Below the pieces are notes generated by a model. It was not told where the DNA came from, searched no databases, and saw only the letters and a list, made by a program, of their open reading frames with translations. The translations under genes were made by a program, and so were the position numbers. Shown piece after piece: positions 1-11,254 of a stretch of DNA of 30,929 nt (position 1 is its first letter; each line of letters starts with the position of its first letter). Origin of the DNA: Echinostoma caproni (lineage: Eukaryota; Platyhelminthes; Trematoda; Plagiorchiida; Echinostomatidae); assembly GCA_900618425.1 (NCBI GenBank), contig UZAN01042059.1, positions 20,941-51,869 on the forward strand. The letters are read 5' to 3'.

Positions 1-1394
1 CGTAGTTTGCATGAGCATTTCTTCATTTCTCAGGCATAATCCGATTAGGCTATGTGAGAAATACCAATATTCATCATGTCACCTATTTTGAGCTCAATTG
101 TTTGCGTGAGACACTGAAAACTCAAAATGTAATCGACTCGCGTTATCTGAATCACGCTGGTGAGTTGGAGACCGTTTGATGCCACTGTTATGCTTTGTTA
201 ACATTATTTTGACTTCAATGATGAATCACAGTGCACACTGTTATCTGTTAAAACTTGGAACCAAGATTCCACCTGATTGGTTTTTCTGCACCAGCAGCCG
301 GGTTCTCTTTCGATTCAACTTCATGTTACTTTAGCAAATGAGAGATTCATGCTGATGCTGAGTCCAAGAGTTATTGCAGAATTAGTTGGCTGCCTTTGGT
401 AAGACGGCCTGTCATTAAAAATGTATTTGGCGGATTTTCTGGCAAGAGCACTTATCTTTCAATGTTGATAATTGGAGGAGACGACCGTTCTTTAACAACG
501 GTCTCTTCATGAGCCTTCCAGTGACAAATGTACTACGTCATGAATCATACACCGAAAAAAGTACAAAGACTGAAATCGAAATCTTGCGATTTCAAGGTAC
601 TCATTTGTGAGACACAACTAATTAAGAGTGGGGTGAAATGAAATTCCAAAACGCGATCTTCTTGGTAAGAAAATTTATACTATTGTTGCACGATCGCGAT
701 GTGAGGATTCAATCTACGGTACAACTATTCCATCGTTTCATATCGTCTGGTCCCTACCATCTGAACATGAAACAATTAAATTTTCTCTGACCTTTTCCGC
801 CACCTGCGTGGACCATTTTCCACGATTTACGCAGCTAAGAATTCCCTAACCTGAAATTGAACTGTTTAATCACCGCCTTGTAATGTTTGTGATGCTCTTG
901 TTGTCGGCAAAAATAACGTCATTTCTTCCGTACGTTGTGACCTTTCATCAAAAAACCTTACAAATACAATTATTATCCAGCGCACACCCAGAAACATAAT
1001 TCCAATCTTACGTGCAGTCCGTTTTCCAGAGGAGGATCAGGCTATTCCCAACTCTTTCCTCACCACGGCAGTTCGAATCCATACGTCCGTACTTGTCCGA
1101 TGCAAAATAACAATCGGACAAGTGTCATCTTCAAACCGCTATGTTTAAAAACGAATTGGGCTTCAGCAACGTGCAAGTCCTCAAATGATTACCAAATAAT
1201 TTCCCGAGGTATGCACACTTCGTCTGAACGCATTACACGAAGGCGAACTCGTTGTTGCGACATGAAGTCATACGGGGAGATTCCGTTAATCAGGAATCAG
1301 CTTCTTTTGATCCAGGTGCTTTGCGGATTTCTTCCGAAGAGGAGAGGTGATGTTGTAGCCTGCAATCGAGTGATTTACCCATCACGTGATTGAC
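1..1394. other. Intergenic DNA, nothing recognised
   Basis: I see no exon, RNA gene or recognisable element here. Open stretches are short, have no plausible ATG context or splice borders, and resemble no protein family I know. A 7-bp stem with a 7-base loop lies at about 483-503, too small to interpret. Confidence 0.5.
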
Positions 1395-1625
1395 CGTTGC
1401 GACCCGCCAACACACACACGTACGCACCAAATGCGGACTTACTCTATTACAAGGTCGATCCGCCTCAGCGAATCAGAGGTCAGTATTGACCTGTCCGCAC
1501 TGATTGGTTCGTTGACTGCCCAACGTGATGACATACTCCTTTTGGTAACATTTTCGCCAGTTCTATGCCTGCCTGTCTGTGTGTTGACGTACTGCTTACT
1601 CACCGGCTTACGGACCGTCTGAGGT
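1395..1625 (-). repeat. Dispersed repeat, minus-oriented copy (partner at 29.81-30.03 kb)
   Basis: The reverse complement of this stretch is collinear with 29808-30030. Shared blocks in the same order are CAGACGGTC, CAGTCAA followed by CCAA, GATTSGCTG, and TAATAGAGTWAGTCCG followed by a GT/GC-rich alternating tract. It is less AT-rich than its surroundings, which is common for transposon-derived sequence. No coding capacity is recognised, so the element class is unknown. Homology was judged by eye and the boundaries are approximate. Confidence 0.6.
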
Positions 1626-2113
1626 TGCGTTTACATACTGGAAATATAATTACTACTTAATTCTCTTCTTGCGTACTAATTGAATTAAACGGGATACAAC
1701 ATTTGGCGTCGCAACATGAGTTCAGGAATTACTCCACCTGGTTATACACAGATAATGAGGATGATGTGGTCGGATTGGACGGCTTTGATATTTTCAGTAG
1801 TGACCGAATTGTAAAATTTTGCAAGAGAAGTGGCAGAGTGGTCAACTTGTAAATCAAAGTTGATGTAATAACACTCCTTTGATTTTATCTCACTCAAAAG
1901 GTGAAATTAATTGTACGTTTGTTCGCTGCAGGCCCCGCTTTCTCAGCAGATTTCGCTTCATTTACTTTGTGAATATGTATATTGCCCCTGATTCACTCGC
2001 GCCTGACCTGGGACAATTTTCTGATACTGTAGTAATACAATTCATCACTTGTATTGACCAGTCTTTGCGTTTTACCGCTGGTGACTTGATTCGTTTTGAT
2101 ACCTCAATAGTCC

Positions 2114-2115
<2 letters not shown>
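1626..2115. other. Intergenic DNA without a recognised feature
   Basis: No exon or repeat was identified. A short tRNA A-box look-alike at about 1829-1865 was considered and rejected. An open frame across 1879-2289 runs through the TA microsatellite and is not regarded as a gene. Confidence 0.45.

Positions 2116-2147
<32 letters not shown>
2116..2147. repeat. (AT)n microsatellite
   Basis: A perfect alternating AT tract of about 32 bp lies just upstream of the LINE remnant. A second and longer TA tract occurs at 6330-6370. Confidence 0.95.
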
Positions 2148-2150
<3 letters not shown>

Positions 2151-2399
2151 TAAACGAGCATCAATTTGCACTTATGACCACTTCTTCACCCGAAGATATA
2201 CTGTAAGTTTAACCACTGCTTTCATACACGACCCACCTCTAGTACTCTACGGAAAAGAATTTGTTCTCCGGAAAACTTGTCCAGACTGAAGGGCTTATTT
2301 TCTTCTAATGACGTTTTTGTTCTTCAATAGTCATCTGTGTTTTTTGGGAACATCTTATCGATTATCTTAATTTTGCTATGATTAATGCTGCCCTGTTGA

Positions 2400-4243
2400 A
2401 AATATTTATATTCCAACCAATAGGTTTTTCTCACCCCCTTCTTAGGCGACTTCGTCGTGCTAAAAATAAGGCATACATAGCCGACAGTCGTACCAGTGTC
2501 AAAGATCTCTCTGCGCTGATCATAGCAGAAGTAAGAAGCCTGAATGGAATGCACATCGAGACTATTTTGGGCAATGAAGCTGTCGTGAGATGTGGCTCAC
2601 GCTTAGTTCTTGTCCTAACGTTGAGGTGCGTAACCGTCACTTCACTTCTGTACCTGCCTCTAGCTCCCTCCCATCTCCTTTTTCTACCCATGAAGGAATA
2701 AACCTTGTTTCTGCGGACGAGATTTTCCACGTTTTGAAGAGACTCAAGGCCAATAAAGCTCATGGTCCCGATGGATCAGCTCCTCATATGTTGAACACCT
2801 GCGCCAACCAGCTTGCGTCACCCACTGAAGAATCATTAAGTACTTGTTGTCATCGGGAACGATTCCCGATTGTTGCAGGTCAGCCCGGATCAGATCAATC
2901 CCAAAGAAAGGTTCGTCAAAGTACCGCCCAATTAAATTCACATCTGTGCTGGTTAAGGCTTTTGAAAATGTTTTAGTGCATTGCATGATACCCCTTTGTA
3001 ACTCCAATGATCGTTTACAATTTGCTTATAAACCCCATCTGTCCCCAATTCACGTCTTTGCTCATATTGTTCATTCTATTTCTTTCGTGTTAGCCAAAGA
3101 TGCTGGTACTACTCGTTTACTCGTTTATACAAACTTTTCTGGTTCTATCGAGCGAAGAATGCTTATTGAACGTCTGTCTGAGTACGGTCTGAAACCTGAA
3201 GTCTGGAATGTACTAATCAACTATTTCTTCTGTTGGACCCTATTTACTTCACTTAATGAGGTAAAGTCGTCTTCTATTACCATTGAAACCAGGGTGCTTT
3301 AGGGTGACATTTTGTCCCAGTTCTTGTTTTCTATGTATACACAGAATCTCCCTCTTCCCACCAACTTTATGGCTTGTAAGTATGCTGATGATTTTGTGAT
3401 TAAGTCCCCGTTCCCCAGTTCAGACAGTCTTCAATCTCTCCAGGACAGTCTTAATAAACTTTACGAGTGGTCTGTGACCTGATCCCCTGTATCTAACATC
3501 GATAAGTGTATCGAAGTTCCATTTAGTCTCAAAACCTATCCCCATTTTTTTCATTCGTTGATAATCTCCCAAATCTTTTAGATAAAAATCAAAGCATTTC
3601 TAAATCCGTATTTATTAAATTTCTTGGTGTCACCCTAACCCATAACCTGTCCTGGTCTGATAATGTCATCAACGTTTTCACAAAAGTTCCAAAACTGTCT
3701 TTCTATACTTATAAGCTTGGGAAACTGACCGTAACGCATAGACTAAATTTATGATTGCCTCGTTCTTCCACACTGCTCCCCGATTTTATCCTTAGACTGA
3801 ATAAAAAGACCACCTTATTTTCTAGATCCCTTTAACTTTTGTGGAGTTGTTAGTTGTTTTAGTTGATTTCTTTATTTCCAAGCGTCTTGACGCTTGTAAT
3901 ACATTCATTGATAGGATTACCTGTGATCAAGGGCATTGTGTGCAGCAAGATATCGCGAGAGCCCCGTCAAATTCACGAAATCGCTCCAAATATTAACTCG
4001 TTTCTGCGCATACTTCCATATATCGAAACAGTTTAATTCCGTATCTTGCTTGGTTACTTGTTGTTCATCAGAATATTCTCACCTATCTCAGGGAAAATCT
4101 CTTGCACAACTTTTTTTTCTCTCGTTCACTGAAATACAGAATTTCTTAAATTGTCTTTTTTGTTTGCAAATGGTTTTATCCATCCAGTGTAAAAATTGTA
4201 AACCGCTGTGGACTGCACCGGGCTCTCCTTGACTTGACTTGAC
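2400..4243 (+). mobile_element. Decayed, 5'-truncated CR1/Jockey-like non-LTR retrotransposon
   Basis: The stretch preserves, in order across shifting frames, the linker and reverse transcriptase (RT) blocks of a LINE ORF2. A basic linker (RRLRRAKNKAY) lies at about 2440. KANKAHGPDGSAPHML is at about 2750 and RIRSIPKKGSSKYRPI at about 2890. An intact YADD catalytic box lies at 3381-3392, and FLGVTLTHNLSWSDN at about 3620. A C-terminal block (RLDACNTFIDRITCDQGHC) starts near 3883. The element is dead: the frame changes near 2825, stops lie at about 3301 and 3481, the stop before GDILS replaces the usual QGD glutamine, and motif A reads YTNFSGS where an aspartate is expected in place of the asparagine. 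It ends in three TTGAC units (4229-4243), the kind of short tandem tail typical of this LINE group. The endonuclease half is missing. Clade assignment is from motif style only. Confidence 0.85.
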
Positions 4244-4305
4244 TGACAGAGTAAACTTAAAACTCAGAGGTGCAAAAAAAAACCGGCAATTGTTTGTGTA
4301 TTCTC

Positions 4306-4640
4306 TTCCATCTGCGAAATCAGGTTCACGTAACTCGGTGTGCCCCATGTGCTCGAGCTGATCTTATTTTGGAAATCCACACTTTTCAGTTGAGTATGAT
4401 GGGCTGACGAAGAATCTGCTCAGATATGTCACCAAATTTGCTTCTGGACATTTGTACCTGCAGAAAGCGGATGACGTTTCAGTAAAGAACTTGCATTTGT
4501 TGAAGTGCTTACGCACCCTTCATATTTATCCACGACAAATAGGTAAACATTAGGATCAAATGAGTGAACAAACATAAAGAAATCTTGTGTTTTTCTGTTT
4601 TGCAGGGGAGGAAACACTACTCAAAGTTTATTCAGCCAAA
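4306..4640 (+). repeat. Dispersed repeat family R1, copy 1
   Basis: This copy is collinear with 24480-24840. Both share a CTGCGARATCAG block, GATCTYATTTTGGAAATCCA, TCTGCTCAGA followed by TGTCACCAA, CACCCTTCATATTT, ACGACWAAT..GTAAACAT and TCAAATGAGTGA. It begins about 60 bp after the LINE tail. The reading frames over it are short and not conserved between copies, so a non-coding or long-decayed element is likely. Element class unknown. Confidence 0.8.
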
Positions 4641-6324
4641 ATGAACAATTCTTTCAAATGGTGTTCATGTAAAACTAGGCACTTCACCCGTTTGTTCATG
4701 TCTGACATGTTTTCCTCACGTTAATTATTGTTACACCATGACTGCTCGCATTTTCTCACGACCTACACATGACATTACAACATCATTGAGTTTGACTAGA
4801 GTACTTTATAAATCTCTGTTGAGCGAGTGGTTGTGCGGCCGTGGCCATTTTTTACAGATAAAACAGTCAAGTTATTTTTCTGAAGTTGCTTTCCAGTAGG
4901 TGAGTATGCCTGAATTTCGGGATGAGTGAAATCCCGGCCTTCCGTTGCTCGGCTTTATTGCATGGGTTCTAGTCATTGCTGCATTAGTTCTCATCCTTGT
5001 CGCATGTTGTCATGATCTGAATAAATTTGCTCGATTCACATGATTTATTGTTTGGATTAATTGCCACCAAACAACGAATAACAAAGTGAATTGAAAAGCT
5101 AGGAAGCACTGGACAGCGGTTTCAACTCAGTTGAGTCTGACCAACAGTGCGAATCAATCGATCAATATGGATTTACCTTTGAAAGTGAACCAAATCCTCC
5201 ATTACTCACTTTAGATCACATAATTGTTAGGTCATCCGATCGTTGGAACCGCTCGGGAAATGGGATGTGTGAGGAGTGCGCCAAGGGAGCTTCAGCGTCT
5301 GCAGTAATTGGCTTTGGGCACCCAGATGGGGGTGGGTGGTTGTATTGATTTTTTCATACACATAGCACACGATAATTTCCAGGGTTTCGTATTGATCTGT
5401 TGCAATCAGCAGTGTTCACGTGTTCCACATCAGATCAGTTTTGTGTTTGTAGTTTCAAATTTTACAACTGCAGCCAAACCTTAAAGATAGTTCTCTATTT
5501 ACCTCATTCTGACGGTCCAATGAATAATTGTGAAAACTTGAAATGATATAATAATATCACACATGAAATCACCTACACTGCATCTTCCTTTTTCCCCGCT
5601 CTTCATTTTCACCGCAGTGAGCAAACAAAAACTCTAATCACACGTCTTGTTCTGCAACTCTGTGTTTTCAATTGCTCAAACCATAATCTTTGTTTGCAAA
5701 AGTGTTTCTTGCTGCACTTGTTTTGCTTTTAAACACTTCATGTCACACCGTTCACACTCCTAGCTCCTATCTCACTCAATTTACCATTATTGATAACCCA
5801 CGTTTCACAAATGCCTACTACGTACTGGCATTTACCTCACAGTTTATATTCTATTTTACTATCATTTTTCTAATTCAACTAAATTAATCATGATTTCATT
5901 CCATTCTAGTTAAATCGTTTCAATATTTTAATTAACCAATTGATAATTCGAGACCGTTTCACGAATTCATCACGTACCCGAATTATCTATCCTCCAAATG
6001 GATACTCCCTTTTACCCTTACAGGCTAAGGAAATCATCCGATTATCTGCTGTGGGCATTAGCAATATTGTCAATCGCGCGTGATATGCGTTGATGATGTG
6101 CCATCGGATTCATTTGCGTCTTTGTGTGCGAACTTCATCGTTTTGAGTATGCTGTTCTAGTTTTCAAATATTTGGTGGTCACAGATGTTAACTACATTCG
6201 TTCGAAATTTCGCAGATAGCTGAAGTTGAGATAATTGCACGACAGGGTCTCATCACCGATTGTTATTCTTTGCCGGACCAACACTGGAGATTATGTCCTC
6301 GATGCGATACACACGTGATTGTCG

Positions 6325-6329
<5 letters not shown>
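4641..6329. other. Intergenic DNA without a recognised feature
   Basis: No exon chain, RNA gene or repeat copy was identified. A signal-peptide-like frame near 5690-5887 has no ATG, because a stop lies immediately upstream, and was rejected. A small acceptor/donor pair at about 4858-4900 is too isolated to call an exon. Confidence 0.45.

Positions 6330-6370
<41 letters not shown>
6330..6370. repeat. (TA)n microsatellite
   Basis: An alternating TA tract of about 41 bp. It sits about 120 bp from the 3' boundary of the minus-oriented R2 repeat copy. Confidence 0.95.
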
Positions 6371-6372
<2 letters not shown>

Positions 6373-6489
6373 TATTGACCAAACTCATGAAAAATCCTGA
6401 TTTTTATCTCATTTGTTACTCTCAATGCTTCTTTTTTTACAGCGTCATTCACGGGATTGAAGATGATATTGTTCCACATCATGCAACAA

Positions 6490-7305
6490 ATCTGATATAA
6501 TGCACACTTATGTCTTGGCTTTTATTAGCCACATGCCANCAATGGTCACTGGTGCATCAGTAGCAAAATAAAAAAATCAAAGTAGAAAATGTAACTGCAA
6601 TTTGTTTATTAAAATGACTCCAAGACTTCATGCAGGTATTGTACTTTCATCTCGTCTGTGTTTCATTTGCCCTTCTACATGTTCGAGCTCGGAAAGCAGT
6701 TGCTTTAGCATGGAGTCCACCAAATTAACTACCAAACACAACTTACCAGTTTACTCTAATACACCCAGCACCCTAGCCACTGACGACCACTCCGGAGACA
6801 GCTGTTTTTGATACAAGGACAAGTTTTAGATGTAACTGAAATACCAGCTGGTGTGCGGTAATTGAATGAAGTTGACAATGAACGTGACACCTCCAGAGAC
6901 TGGATAAATTTGAAAAGAAAATAATATTTAATTAGGTCTCACCGCTTTTTACTATAAATCCCAAGCTAGAAGAGATACCAATCTTCATCTGTGAAAATTG
7001 GGACTTCCGTGAATGCAGTTAAGTGGTAGCAGTTACCGAAAACCTTCCTCATCAGTGTAAAACATTTTGCGATATCCAGAAAGGTGTGTACAGGAAACAA
7101 ATAGCAAGGCGCTAAGTATTTTCTTTCCTTCCAACTCGTCAGGCGGAACGAATATTTACATCTTTTGACTGGTAAAACGAAATTTATTAGAAAGCACGGT
7201 AGATTAGCTTGGGTCGGATACTGACTTACTCGTTGGCCACCAATGAGATGAACCCATTGCAAAATGGATGGGCGACGTGATTTGAATCTGTTGGTAAAAC
7301 CAATA
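6490..7305 (-). repeat. Dispersed repeat family R2, minus-oriented copy
   Basis: The reverse complement matches 23440-24260 in order over about 800 bp. Matching blocks include TCTGGATATCGCAAAATGTTTT, with its ACTGATRAGG continuation, and GCATTCACGGAAGTC followed by TTTTCACAGATGAAG. Others are GCCTGACKAGTTGGAA, ACTGACGACCA and CATTATATCAGAT. One frame over 6966-7382 stays open here but is broken by several stops in the other copy, so it is probably not a selected gene. The element's nature is unknown. An N lies at 6539 inside the copy. Confidence 0.8.
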
Positions 7306-9076
7306 CGTGCTCTGCTTTGTTGGTCGTTCCATAACGGCTTCATATCACGTGGCCCCAGCTGTACTTGAAATTGAGCCATCATTTACCACACGAAAGCGTG
7401 AGGCGTACACGGCTAATCGGCCTGGAATATCCTCTAGATTGCTTTTGTGCAACCTTTCTCTACTGCGATCAAATATAACTATCGTTTTGCTTTGACATGA
7501 TCGGTTTTATTCCACTCGGTTCATTTTTTGATGGAGAAATTCCCTTGATTGTACAAAAATTTGGCTCGCGTTCACATCAAAGCACTTGTTCAGGAACTGA
7601 GTCATCGGATTTATGTACCTCTTGGCTTCAATTGTATGCCAAAAGCTTTTGAGTGTTTCATCGGGTTTGTGTGTGGTGACACTACAAGACGCTTATTCAA
7701 CGAGCCGCACACATAAAGGTCCACGTTTGAAGATCAACTTTTGTGTTTCTTGGACTGTATTTCCGGTTCTTTCAGTAATGTGGATAATGCGTGAGTAGTT
7801 TGTAGCCAACTAATTAACCAATTTATTTAAGTTAGAATATTCTCATTAATTTGTTTATTTACTGAGCGCTGAATGGAAAGAGGTAAATAATTTATAATAC
7901 GTATGCTTAACTAACTAAACACTCTTATGAAACAGAAACCATTTATCAAAAAGAATGAATTCCCATAACGATTTGCATGAAATATCTCCAAAATCTAAGG
8001 TATAACTTTTGAACCACTACAAATCTTACCGCAACACTCACGGTGGCGCAGATTCAAACGGTGGTAGAAGAGATCTAAGAGCGTATAGTGGGAGTTAAAA
8101 TCAGAAATTAATACATTTTACCCGTAACCATAAATATACAAGTATGGCATTGGAAACTGAATTGTATTTCCGAATAGAGAGTGATGACGCATGAGTTTGA
8201 TCAACACCTGTACGTATCATTACTTCGTTTTGTGCAACATAAAGAACCGTGAATGCAACGACCGAGGAGTTACCATACTTCGAGCCACTACATAAATTCT
8301 CCGACCTGATATCAGGAATTTTATGGATGATTTATTAACCGAAAGGAGATGAAATAGATTCAGAGAAAATCTCCAAAATATCATCCAAATCACAAACAGC
8401 ATTCATGGTCTTCATAACAGACAATTTGGTGAAAAGGATACCGATGTTTTCCAAATTTCATGTTGTCCAGTGCTAATGTTTATCTACTTAACAAAAAAAT
8501 GCAAAAAGTTGATTGAGATTTTTCTCACGCGTAGACTTATCAAACTATCAGTTCTCATTCCAGCATACGCACATAATATTCACCGACAGATGAGAGGCGT
8601 TTCTATCACATAACAAGGCGGTTTATCTGTATGACGCGGGCATGAATCGGTAGTTGCATATTTAATTTCACTATCTCTCAAAGGAAAACGCTCAAGAACA
8701 AGCGATTAGAAATAAGTTATCAATTAAAACCGAAAAACGACCAATCAGGGTACGCACTTAGAAAGTAAGGAATGGTTAAACGGAAAACCTGAGAGCAAAG
8801 CGTTCAAGCGCATGTGGGCCGATGAGTTTTGAGTCGTACAAAGGATATATGATACTGAGTTATATGTCAAATTTGTATGGTGGGGGCTGAGGTGAACATG
8901 TGATTCAGGCCCAATGGGCTTGATTACGTAGACTGACTGAACTATTTTCCGTCCAGAAAAATGAGGTAGTAGCTGCAACCACATACACAATACTCCGTTA
9001 TCATTCGTTCTCCTCTTCGCATCAATACATCACAGTAGCAAAATATTCCGAACAAATAACTTTCCTGTCAACTTTG
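7306..9076. other. Intergenic DNA upstream of the lectin gene
   Basis: I found no supported exon, RNA gene or repeat copy. Open frames here are short and low in compositional support. The stretch ends at the promoter of the lectin-like gene. Confidence 0.45.
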
Positions 9077-9077
9077 C

Positions 9078-9111
9078 CCAATCAGGAAGTCAATAGGCTG
9101 CCGTATATATA
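9078..9111 (+). promoter_or_regulatory. CCAAT box and TATA box of the lectin-like gene
   Basis: A CCAAT box (9078-9082, inside GCCCAATCAG) is followed about 20 bp later by TATATATA (9104-9111). With the usual 25-30 bp spacing, transcription would start near 9135-9140. That leaves a 5' leader of about 25-30 nt before the ATG at 9165. An A at position -3 of that ATG supports initiation there. The elements are directly visible; their function is inferred from placement. Confidence 0.6.
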
Positions 9112-9164
9112 GCTTCGCATTGTCCTTAGAACATTTGTATGTTACTTGAGTCTCTAGGTTGACC

Positions 9165-10300
9165 ATGCGTTGCTACACAGTGGGGGCAGCTATTATGATC
9201 CTTATCTCGTGTGCATTAATTCGGTTGGACGAAACGTCTTGCCCAGAAGATTTCAAGGATGTGGGTGATGGCGTATGCATGATTTCTTTGCCGTTTTCCG
9301 CAACATATTGCAACGCTCATGCAATCTGCGATGAGGAGGGTCGAAACCGTGGTCTGCGACTGTTTATCCCAGGACTCAATGCATATAAGATCCCAATATA
9401 TTTTCCTCAACTGGAGACCGTTTACACTAGTTTGTCTAACATGCTAAATCGGTCAAGTAAACTGCGAGCTGGATGGAGAGTGGGTNTGATCCCGGTTATG
9501 CGGATTTTGAAACTTCAACCCCCGGCGCACCAATCCAATGGTATGGTACTGAGCCCGATTATGAAAATCAAGCTATAGCATATTACAAAAATAACAGATT
9601 GCACGATCATAACCCCACTGAGTACAATGCATCTGGTATTGTCTGTGAGATATCTAATAAACCCATAGATTATTCTATGGAGCCATTCGTGAAAAATTGG
9701 CCTTACGCTCTGAACTCCGTCTATGCTTCGGATTCTCTAAGCTCCGGTTGTTTTCAATCATTTATCAGACCAACTACTTTGGCGTGCGGATATCTGTAAG
9801 TAACGGGACGCTAATGAATGAATGATAGATTGTTTCACAACGCTTCTTATTTTTTGTCCATTAGTTTGGTTTGGTGTTTTACAGCTCATTGTCACTGATC
9901 ACTAATGACATTGAAACAACTAACCTAAAGAAAACGTTTACCTTGGATGACTTCGTTTCAAGTTGAAATAAATAACGGTCTTTGTTGATCAGAACAACCA
10001 GTGATGTAGTGCTGACATGTGCAACAGAAACAGGAATAACGATTCCAAATTTTAGTAGTTGCGTGTAACTTGCAATTATTTCATCCTAATGTCGATGATA
10101 ATCAAGCTAAATGTTCATTGTTTTTTGCATGCGAAGATATTTTCCTTTCCAGATGCAAAATGCGGGCTAGTTGCAGGTCATTCTATTATGACGAGAACAC
10201 CCAACAATGTATGCTTTCCATGTACGTGGATTCTTTATTGCCTGCTGAGTTATCTGGCTCAAATTTCAATTGGGTGCGCTACGGACGACCGCAGTGGTGA
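9165..10300 (+). CDS. Secreted C-type-lectin-like protein with a C-terminal PAN/apple-like segment (two exons, frame break at an N)
   Basis: Exon 1 is 9165-9795 and exon 2 is 10153-10300. The 357-bp intron has a TCT|GTAAGT donor and a CTTTCCAG acceptor, and splits one Leu codon (phase 2). The predicted product is about 259 residues. It opens with a hydrophobic signal peptide (MRCYTVGAAIMILISCALIR). A CTLD-like region follows, with SCPEDF, GDGVC, TYCNAHAICDEEG, RLFIPG, a Trp-Tyr-Gly-Thr-Glu-Pro-Asp stretch placed where sugar-binding CTLDs carry EPN or QPD, and a closing IVCEIS. The end (ACGYL joined to CKMRASCRSFYYDE, then QQCMLS) has the cysteine and aromatic spacing of PAN/apple modules. The frame changes exactly at the N at 9486, as if one base were missing, so a consensus error is more likely than a real mutation. 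Role inferred: extracellular recognition of glycans or proteins. The upstream ACC/TTG frame extension to 9159 is not used. The domain assignment is by motif only. Confidence 0.75.
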
Positions 10301-10491
10301 TACAATATTGTGGAACTCGATCAGCCTTATGGTGACATATTGTGAAAAAAACATTTACCATTTTACGTTTTGATTCATAGATTTCCCATATGTGTTGCTG
10401 TTATTAACATATCGCAACATTTAGCTTTCCAGTCCACATTTTTCCCACATTTGTAGCCCTCACCTCTCTCACACAAATTTGTATTGCAATC

Positions 10492-10563
10492 ATTAAAAGC
10501 AATTTATATCCTGGCTTTTGTGAATTCCAATGAACAACTTCGTTTGGTTCAATGAAAAATAAA
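10492..10563 (+). promoter_or_regulatory. Candidate polyadenylation signals of the lectin-like gene
   Basis: ATTAAA lies at 10492-10497 and a canonical AATAAA at 10558-10563, about 190 and 260 bp after the stop codon. Either could end the transcript. Confidence 0.5.
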
Positions 10564-11248
10564 TTTATCTTTCTCATGGCATAATTACGAGGTTTGCTTG
10601 AACATCATTTAGGGGTCCAAACCGTCCCAACCTTGAAGTAATTTCAGGCAGAACACAGCATAAATGAATCATATATTTGTTCTGAGTTTCTCGGGCTGAA
10701 TCCGCTATTCTGAGACTAAATATATACACTATGAATGATTCCAGGTGCACTTATCTCATTTTCTCACTGTTGAACTTCTTTGTACACCATTTCGATCGTA
10801 TATTTCCTGGTGATGTATTTTCTGTATTTTCTTTCTGGATGGATCGCTTTGTTTTGAAAACTGCACTTTAACAGTCGAGATTAGGCTCAACATTTTCAAT
10901 CACATGATGAATTTAAGTGCATTGCAATGTGTGATGTGAGAGTTGAGCAAGGTTGTCCAGCTGTTGTTGGACACTTTTGCTCACCATGAGCTTTGGAAAC
11001 CGGGAACGCTTGACATCTCATTGGGGCGCGATGTTGAAGGCAATCAGAAAAGATTTTGTCAACGGAGTCAGTTTTCTGGTAATCTCGTTGGCCTTATTAC
11101 AGCATTTACTACAGTATTAGCGTTCAGCCATGCTTTGAGTACGTTACGAGTAACTTCCAATTATCACATATTTACATTTCAAGTTCAATAACGATTATAC
11201 GAGTATTTAAAGACATTTATGGTTCAGTGTAATTCAAGTGAAATGAGT
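10564..11248. other. Convergent intergenic spacer
   Basis: The lectin-like gene (plus) and the three-CUB gene (minus) converge on this spacer. An open frame at 10943-11191 has no ATG at its first codon, no splice support and no recognisable family, so I see no gene here. Confidence 0.5.
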
Positions 11249-11254
11249 TTTATT
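11249..11254 (-). promoter_or_regulatory. Polyadenylation signal of the three-CUB gene
   Basis: AATAAA on the minus strand. It overlaps the stop codon of the spliced last-exon model, and lies 108 bp past the alternative read-through stop at 11362. Only the read-through model gives a 3' UTR of ordinary length; the spliced model implies a very short one. Confidence 0.5.

Noticed and set aside
1100..1622. Two overlapping open frames
   Set aside because: They overlap an inverted repeat copy, show no domain and have no exon borders.
1829..1865. tRNA A-box look-alike (TGGCAGAGTGG)
   Set aside because: No matching B box at the right distance and no cloverleaf can be drawn.
5690..5887. Frame with a signal-peptide-like start
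   Set aside because: First codon is TTG, an in-frame stop lies immediately upstream, and there is no splice acceptor to supply a start.
7021..7382. 138-codon minus-strand frame over 6966-7382 as a gene
   Set aside because: It lies in repeat R2 and the partner copy at 23.4 kb carries stops in the same region, so no sign of selection on the frame.
10943..11191. 82-codon plus-strand frame between the convergent genes
   Set aside because: Starts at TTG, no family, no splice or promoter support.
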